This document shows, piece by piece, positions 34,182 through 39,425 of a DNA stretch of 39,425 nucleotides. The translations under genes and the position numbers were made by a program. Source of the DNA: Oscillospiraceae bacterium (lineage in GTDB: Bacteria; Bacillota; Clostridia; Oscillospirales; CAG-272); contig SVTX01000015.1 of assembly GCA_015063545.1 (NCBI GenBank), positions 1 to 39,425 on the forward strand, in the 5' to 3' direction. Each line of letters starts with the position of its first letter. Position 1 is the stretch's first letter. The notes below the pieces were generated by a model that had not been told where the DNA came from, searched no databases, and saw only the letters and a program-made list of their open reading frames with translations.

Positions 34182-35546
34182 ATGGAACAGACAAAGCTTT
34201 TAAACCGCAGTGACCGACAGTATGAAAAAATGGTCAACACGCCTATACCAAAGCTTGTAATATCCCTCGGAATACCCACTACGATAAGCATGCTCGTAAC
34301 GAGCATATACAACATGGCAGACTCGTATTTTGTCAGTGAAATAGGAGTATCTGCGGGTGGAGCGACAAGCGTTGTGTTCGGACTTATGTCCATAATACAG
34401 GCTTTTGGTTTTATGTTCGGTCACGGTTCGGGAAGTAAGATAAGCAGACTTCTCGGAGCAAGAAAAAATGACGAAGCGACTACTTACGCATCGACAGGAT
34501 TTTTTATATCGTTATTTACGGGAATAATCATAGCGCTTTTCGGGTTTGCGTTATTTGAGCCCATGCTAAGACTTTTCGGAAGCACGGATACCATTCTGCC
34601 TTATGCGAAGGATTACGCAAAATATATTCTTCTTGCGGCGCCTGCCATGACGGCATCGTGCGTTTTGAATAACATTCTGCGATATGAAGGCAAGGCGGCG
34701 CTTGCGATGATAGGTCTGACAAGCGGCGGTATTCTGAATATGCTGCTTGATCCGTTGTTTATATGGGGCTTTGATATGGGAATAGCAGGCGCGGGACTTG
34801 CAACCGCACTATCGCAGGTTGTGTCCTTCTGTATTCTTTTGTCCGTGTTCCTTGCAAAGAGAACACAGAGCAGAGTAAGCATACGGCATTTTACATTGAA
34901 CTTGACTGTTATAGGAAATATAGTAATGACAGGACTTCCCAGCCTCGCAAGACAGGGACTGAACAGCGTGTCAACAATGTTACTTAACGCGCAGGCAAAG
35001 GTATTCGGAGACGTTGCCATTGCCGCCATGGGATATGTAGCGCGCACGTCGCAGTTTGTATTTTGCGTGGGACTTGGAATAGGACAGGGCTTTCAGCCGG
35101 TGTCGGCATATAATTACGGCGCAAAAAAATACAGCCGAGTGAGAAAATCAGCATTGTTTACACTGTTTTTCGGCGCGGCTTTTATAGGGCTGATAGCGGG
35201 AGTATGCTTTGCGATTGCGCCTCGGATAATTGCTCTTTTCGGAAACGAGCCCGAAGTTATCAAGATCGGAGGATTTGCGCTCAGGATATATTGCGCATCG
35301 CTGCTTTTCGTGCCTATTTCTGTTGTGACGAATATGCTGTTCCAAAGTATAGGCAAAAATATTCCCGCGCTTATTTTGTCCGTGCTTCAGAACGGACTTG
35401 CGTTCATACCGCTTATAACCCTGCTTCCGAGAAAGCTCGGACTTTTGGGCATACAGCTCTCTCAGCCCTTGGCATATGTCATTTCCGCGGCGGTTTGTCT
35501 GCCGTGTCTCATAATATTCTTGAAAAGTTTGCCCGAAGATGAATAA
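34182..35546 (+). CDS. MATE family multidrug exporter
   Basis: A 454-residue transporter with 12 predicted membrane helices in two similar halves. The N-terminal PIPKLVISLGIPTTISMLVTS and the repeated-half arrangement match MATE exporters, which expel cationic drugs or metabolites using Na+ or H+ gradients. Helix 1 retains the PTTISML pattern, followed by YNMADSYFVSEIG, the common MATE segment. Substrate is unknown. Its start is immediately after the malic enzyme stop, suggesting co-transcription without an obvious functional link. Confidence 0.9.
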   Translation: MEQTKLLNRSDRQYEKMVNTPIPKLVISLGIPTTISMLVTSIYNMADSYFVSEIGVSAGGATSVVFGLMSIIQAFGFMFGHGSGSKISRLLGARKNDEATTYASTGFFISLFTGIIIALFGFALFEPMLRLFGSTDTILPYAKDYAKYILLAAPAMTASCVLNNILRYEGKAALAMIGLTSGGILNMLLDPLFIWGFDMGIAGAGLATALSQVVSFCILLSVFLAKRTQSRVSIRHFTLNLTVIGNIVMTGLPSLARQGLNSVSTMLLNAQAKVFGDVAIAAMGYVARTSQFVFCVGLGIGQGFQPVSAYNYGAKKYSRVRKSALFTLFFGAAFIGLIAGVCFAIAPRIIALFGNEPEVIKIGGFALRIYCASLLFVPISVVTNMLFQSIGKNIPALILSVLQNGLAFIPLITLLPRKLGLLGIQLSQPLAYVISAAVCLPCLIIFLKSLPEDE

Positions 35547-35586
35547 TACTTATACTCTGCAAAGGTGACGTCAAAAGGAGGTCAAT

Positions 35587-37299
35587 ATGAAATTTACAGT
35601 TAGGGGCGGAAACGCCGGATCAAAAATAATTCTCACAGAAAAAAACGTGAGCGACGGCATAATTGAGGTTGAGGTGGATTACAAGCTTGCGCAGAAGGAG
35701 ATCCCCCAAGCTTTTGTTGTGGAGACTTCAACGCCTTGTATTGAAGTTTATTCCACGTGGAGCCCCGCCATGATAAGAGACAGACTTATCGGCAAAAACT
35801 ATGATTACAGACGCACAGGCTCAAGAATAGCTGTGTGGATGCCTGTACAGAGTTTAATTTCCTGCCGGGGAGACAATAAGGTGTGCGTAGCGGTTTCCGA
35901 TGCGGCAACACCTATAGAAATAGCCTCGGGAATAGCGGAGGAGGATGCGGAGATAAAGTGGATGATCACGTTTTTCACCTCGCCCACTACCGCAATATCC
36001 GACTATAAAGCCACAATACGCATAGATACAAGAGAAATCCCTTTTTATGACAGTATTTACGACGTGGCAAAATGGTGGGAGGATGAGTGCGGATATACTC
36101 CTGCACCCGTGCCGGAGCACGCAAGACTTCCGATGAATTCTCTGTGGTACAGCTTCCACCAGGTGCTTGTTCCCGATGAAATAGTCAGACAGTGTGAGCT
36201 TTCAAAGCCCTTGGGTATGGAGAGCGTAATAATCGACGACGGCTGGCAGACCAACGACTCAAACCGCGGATACGCGTTTTGCGGAGACTGGGAACCCGTA
36301 CGTATGCCCGACATGAAGGGGCTTGTTGACCGCATACACAATGTCGGTATGAAGGTGATGATCTGGTATTCCGTGCCTTTTATCGGAAGATATGCGAAAA
36401 GATACGATGAGTTCAAGGACTTCATTCTCAACCCCGACAGCAAAGATAACGTTTACTGTCTTGATCCCCGATACAGTCACATCCGCGAGTATCTTATACA
36501 GTCATACGCAACCGCGGTAAAAGAATGGGGACTTGACGGATTGAAGCTTGACTTTATCGATAGCTTTGCGCTCACACCTCATTCCATAAAACCCGATCCG
36601 AGACGCGACTATGAATCGCTTGAAGACGCGATAGACGCGCTCATGATTGGCGTTATGGAAAAACTAAGAGAAATAAACCCCGATATTATGATAGAATTCA
36701 GACAGTCCTACGTAGGACCGTCAATACGCAAATACGGAAATATGCTTCGCGTAATGGACTGTCCGGGAGACGCGCAGTTCAACTGTCGAGGCGTGGTGGA
36801 TCTCCGTCTTACGTCAGGCAGGACTGCTGTCCATTCGGACATGCTCATGTGGAATGTTACCGACACAAAAGAGAGTGTCGCTTGTCAGCTTGCGGCTGTT
36901 ATTTACGGAGTTCCGCAGATATCCATGAAGATAGACGCGCTTCCCAAAGATCATTACGATACTCTTAAATATTATCTTTCCTTCTGGAGAGAGAACAGAG
37001 AGGTGCTGCTTGACGGCAAACTGACGGCAAAAAATCCTGAATCTTATTACAGTCAGGTCTGCTCATGTCTTGACGGCAAGGCGGTAATTGCCGTCTATAG
37101 CGACGCGGTCGTGTCCGGAGAGTACCAAAAGCTTGCCGTAGTTAACGCAGGCGCGCGGGAAGCGGTGTATTTGAAGGGCATGTCGGGCAAGTCATACCGT
37201 ACTGTAGACTGCACCGGCAAGGAGACCTCGCGCGGTGTAGTGCTCGCAGATATTTGTGAGATTGCCGTTTCTGCCGGAGGAATGATCTTTGTCGGATAA
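35587..37299 (+). CDS. GH36-like alpha-galactosidase (clan GH-D)
   Basis: This 570-residue glycoside hydrolase has an N-terminal beta-sandwich (about 1-150) and a TIM barrel. Barrel motifs are IIDDGWQ (about residues 217-223), the nucleophile aspartate in GLKLDF (Asp322) and RVMDCPGD, whose Asp391 is the likely acid/base. The pattern matches GH36 and the related raffinose-synthase-like proteins; alpha-galactosidase is the likeliest activity but specificity is unproven. At 570 residues it is shorter than typical GH36 (about 700). There is no signal peptide, so it is intracellular. A strong AAGGAGGT precedes ATG 35587, and a GH2 gene follows. Confidence 0.85.
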   Translation: MKFTVRGGNAGSKIILTEKNVSDGIIEVEVDYKLAQKEIPQAFVVETSTPCIEVYSTWSPAMIRDRLIGKNYDYRRTGSRIAVWMPVQSLISCRGDNKVCVAVSDAATPIEIASGIAEEDAEIKWMITFFTSPTTAISDYKATIRIDTREIPFYDSIYDVAKWWEDECGYTPAPVPEHARLPMNSLWYSFHQVLVPDEIVRQCELSKPLGMESVIIDDGWQTNDSNRGYAFCGDWEPVRMPDMKGLVDRIHNVGMKVMIWYSVPFIGRYAKRYDEFKDFILNPDSKDNVYCLDPRYSHIREYLIQSYATAVKEWGLDGLKLDFIDSFALTPHSIKPDPRRDYESLEDAIDALMIGVMEKLREINPDIMIEFRQSYVGPSIRKYGNMLRVMDCPGDAQFNCRGVVDLRLTSGRTAVHSDMLMWNVTDTKESVACQLAAVIYGVPQISMKIDALPKDHYDTLKYYLSFWRENREVLLDGKLTAKNPESYYSQVCSCLDGKAVIAVYSDAVVSGEYQKLAVVNAGAREAVYLKGMSGKSYRTVDCTGKETSRGVVLADICEIAVSAGGMIFVG

Positions 37300-37351
37300 A
37301 AGACGGTTTTACGGTGCACAGCAAGATTTTAACTAAAAGGAGCCCCTGTTT

Positions 37352-39097
37352 ATGAATAGTATTCCCAAAAACAAACATCCACGTCCCGACAGAATGCGAA
37401 ATGATTGGCTTTGCCTCAACGGTGAGTGGGACTTTGAAATAGACAACGAAAAGCTTGGAACAGATAGGGAATTTTTCAAAAGAGAAAGCCTTGACGGAAA
37501 AATAACAGTTCCGTTCTGCCCGGAAAGCAAACTTTCGGGAGTAGAGCACAAGGATTTTATGAAATCCGTATGGTACAGAAAAAACATTTCTCTGCCGCAG
37601 GAGTGGTCGGATAAGCGTGTCATTCTGCATATTGACGCTTGCGATTTTGAAGCGGTAGTTTACGTCAACGGCACAAAGGTTGGAACTCACCGCGGAGGAT
37701 ATACGTCTTTTGAGTTTGACATAACCGATTATCTTTGCGACAGCAAAAATTATATTACAATAAACGCAAATGACGATATTCACTCATGGCGTCAGGCGGC
37801 GGGAAAGCAGTCACACGAGCAGGAATCCTTCGGATGCTTTTATACAAGAACTACGGGTATTTGGCAGACGGTCTGGCTTGAAGCAGTTGAGCAAGCTCGC
37901 GTAGTCTCATATAAAGTATTCCCAAACATCTCGTCACCCTCAGTTTCTCTTGACGTAAAGACTGCGAACGCTATCGGCGCAAAGCTTTCCGTCAAGGCAT
38001 ATTACGAGGGCAGACTTGTAGGGCAGTCTGACAGCGAGGTGTTTTCAAATATCACGACGCTTAATATTCCTCTTTCCGAGACACATTTGTGGGAGTGCGG
38101 ATGCGGAAGACTTTACGACCTTGAATTCACGCTTGAAAATGGCGGCAAAGTCGACAAAATGTCAGGTTATTTCGGTCTGCGAGAGGTTTCAATTACAAAG
38201 GAAAAGGGCTTGCAAATAAACGGGAAGACTGTTTTTGGAAGATTTATTCTCGACCAAGGCTTCTATCCCGACGGCGTCTGCACAGCCCCGGATGATAACG
38301 CGCTGATTTTTGATATTGAAGCGTCCATGGCGTGCGGATTTAACGGCGCAAGACTTCACCAAAAGGTATTTGAACCGAGATTTTTGTACCATGCCGACAG
38401 ACTTGGTTATATGGTATGGGCAGAGACAGGCAATTGGCATCTTGACCACACCTATTCCGATGCGATATATTGGTTTTTGCCCGAATGGCTTGAGGAAATA
38501 GAGAGAGATTTTTCGCACCCATCGGTCATCGGCTGGTGTCCGTTTAATGAGACGTGGGAAATGAACGGCAGACCTCAGTGTAATGAGTTCCTCGATACCG
38601 TATATGACATTACAAAGGCAATAGATCCCACTCGCCCCGTTATCACGGCAAGCGGCTCATTCCCGACCGAGCGAACGGATATTCACGACGTCCATGATTA
38701 CGAACAAAACCCGGAAAGCTTCAAGAGCTATTATTCCGAGATAGATAAGGGAATAGTCCGTGACCAGATATACAGACAGTTTCCGGGGCTTCAGAGATAT
38801 AATCCCGAATTGCCTGTATTTGTCAGCGAGTATGGCGGAATAAAATGGGTTGCAGACAGTGCCGATTCCGGATGGGGATACGGTAACAGTGTGGACTCCG
38901 AGGAGGAATATTTCTCAAGACTCAAGGGGCTTACCGACGTGCTTCTTGACAACGGTAAAATTTTTGCCTTTTGTCTGACACAGCTCACGGACGTTGAGCA
39001 AGAGGTCAACGGGCTTTTGACTTACGATCGAAAATTTAAATTCGAGCCCGAAAGATTTAAAGAAATATTTGCAAGAAAATCTGTAATAGAAGAATAA
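37352..39097 (+). CDS. Glycoside hydrolase family 2 protein (beta-galactosidase/beta-glucuronidase type)
   Basis: This 581-residue three-part GH2 enzyme has a sugar-binding jelly roll (about 15-180, with LCLNGEWDF and VYVNGTKVGTHRGGYTSFEFDIT), an immunoglobulin-like domain (about 185-280) and a TIM barrel. The acid/base glutamate lies in WCPFNETW (Glu400) and the nucleophile in VSEYGG (Glu493). Length fits the short GH2 group. The aglycone and sugar are not determinable here. It has no signal peptide, so it probably acts on imported oligosaccharides with the GH36-like enzyme next to it. AAAAGGAG precedes ATG 37352. Confidence 0.9.
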   Translation: MNSIPKNKHPRPDRMRNDWLCLNGEWDFEIDNEKLGTDREFFKRESLDGKITVPFCPESKLSGVEHKDFMKSVWYRKNISLPQEWSDKRVILHIDACDFEAVVYVNGTKVGTHRGGYTSFEFDITDYLCDSKNYITINANDDIHSWRQAAGKQSHEQESFGCFYTRTTGIWQTVWLEAVEQARVVSYKVFPNISSPSVSLDVKTANAIGAKLSVKAYYEGRLVGQSDSEVFSNITTLNIPLSETHLWECGCGRLYDLEFTLENGGKVDKMSGYFGLREVSITKEKGLQINGKTVFGRFILDQGFYPDGVCTAPDDNALIFDIEASMACGFNGARLHQKVFEPRFLYHADRLGYMVWAETGNWHLDHTYSDAIYWFLPEWLEEIERDFSHPSVIGWCPFNETWEMNGRPQCNEFLDTVYDITKAIDPTRPVITASGSFPTERTDIHDVHDYEQNPESFKSYYSEIDKGIVRDQIYRQFPGLQRYNPELPVFVSEYGGIKWVADSADSGWGYGNSVDSEEEYFSRLKGLTDVLLDNGKIFAFCLTQLTDVEQEVNGLLTYDRKFKFEPERFKEIFARKSVIEE

Positions 39098-39148
39098 GTT
39101 CTATTATTGCTTCACAGAAAATGAAAGGCGTATAAGCAAATTGCAAAT

Positions 39149-39196
39149 AAAAAAGCAGACATACAAGATTTTGATATCTCGTATGCCTGCTTTTTA
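39149..39196. terminator. Bidirectional terminator
   Basis: A long imperfect hairpin, AAAAGCAG..CTGCTTTT outermost with CATAC/GTATG and AGAT/ATCT inside, has an A tract on the left and a T tract on the right. It lies between the convergent GH2 gene and the zinc-ribbon gene, so it can end both. Confidence 0.85.
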
Positions 39197-39233
39197 TTTT
39201 AATATATGAATACAGAAACTGTATAAACGCAGA

Positions 39234-39425
39234 TTACTGCTCTACAGCTGTACCGCAATTGTTGCAGAACTTCGCGTCGTTTGCAAGCTGTGCACCACAG
39301 TTTGCACATGTCTTAGCTTCTGCGGGAGCAGCCTCTGCGGGATTCTGAACAGGAGCCTGCTGAGGAGCCTGCTGAGGAGCCTGCTGGTAGGGCGCCTGCT
39401 GAGGAGCCTGCAGGCTCCTCAGCAG
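39234..39425 (-). CDS. Zinc-ribbon protein, C-terminal part (5' truncated)
   Basis: The - strand frame reads to TAA at 39234. The visible part has a Gln/Pro/Ala-rich low-complexity segment of repeated QQAP units, then a zinc ribbon CANCGAQLANDAKFCNNCG (two CxxC pairs), ending TAVEQ. Such C-terminal ribbons are common in small membrane or SPFH-type proteins of Clostridia. The N-terminus lies outside the window, and the first dozen or so codons here may be artefactual because 39396-39425 is a perfect palindrome. Function cannot be named. Confidence 0.8.
   Translation of the reverse strand: MLRSLQAPQQAPYQQAPQQAPQQAPVQNPAEAAPAEAKTCANCGAQLANDAKFCNNCGTAVEQ
39396..39425. repeat. Perfect 30-base palindrome at the window end
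   Basis: CTGCTGAGGAGCCTG (39396-39410) is the exact inverted complement of 39411-39425. It overlaps 12-base tandem repeats that encode QQAP units. A fold-back at the end of an assembly contig is the simplest explanation. Confidence 0.7.

Overview
The window comes from a low-to-mid GC anaerobic Bacillota, most likely class Clostridia and plausibly gut-associated. The evidence is the replication-origin gene order dnaA, dnaN, recF, remB, gyrB, gyrA, a RemB homologue, strong TTGACA/TATAAT promoters, short AGGAG-type ribosome binding sites and many intrinsic terminators. No tRNA, rRNA, CRISPR array, transposase or phage gene was seen. The last 30 bases form a perfect palindrome, so the right edge is probably a contig end.

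Region 1 (1-2213) holds two palindromic intergenic repeats, a promoter, structured RNA and small SLOG protein cassette, and an uncharacterised 381-residue protein. Region 2 (2264-15077, all +) is the origin block. It contains dnaA, an oriC with six DnaA boxes, dnaN, recF, an unexpected endonuclease/exonuclease/phosphatase-family gene, remB, gyrB, a second DnaA-box cluster, mreC, mreD, gyrA and two small membrane proteins. The usual yaaA between dnaN and recF is absent, and mreCD sits between the gyrase genes. Region 3 (15146-15871) is a second copy of the RNA-SLOG cassette, again beside a palindromic repeat.

Region 4 (15918-27418, all -) is an arginine and carbamoyl-phosphate cluster transcribed argC, argJ, argB, argD, argF, then carA, carB from their own promoter. 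It is peculiar in three places. CarA has lost its whole glutaminase triad. CarB carries an in-frame C-terminal diaminopimelate-epimerase-like domain lacking one of its two catalytic cysteines. The ArgF has lost the aspartate and SMG loop that hold ornithine. A second, canonical ornithine carbamoyltransferase lies at 28713. Two roughly 335-base multi-hairpin repeats sit in front of argB and argJ, and a short third copy precedes the malic enzyme.

Region 5 (27410-39425) holds cca (-), then + strand genes: canonical OTC, a membrane protein, a degenerate PHP-fold protein, fumarase, malic enzyme, a MATE exporter, a GH36-like and a GH2-like glycosidase, and the C-terminus of a zinc-ribbon protein on the - strand. 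Arginine synthesis releases fumarate, which FumC and malic enzyme could return to pyruvate.

The most interesting object is the duplicated RNA-SLOG cassette. Its two roughly 210-230-nt leaders differ in sequence but keep the same helices through compensatory changes. Both keep an invariant 13-base loop that can form a pseudoknot with the bases just before an intrinsic terminator, which lies directly ahead of the SLOG start. I do not recognise it as a known riboswitch or RNA family.
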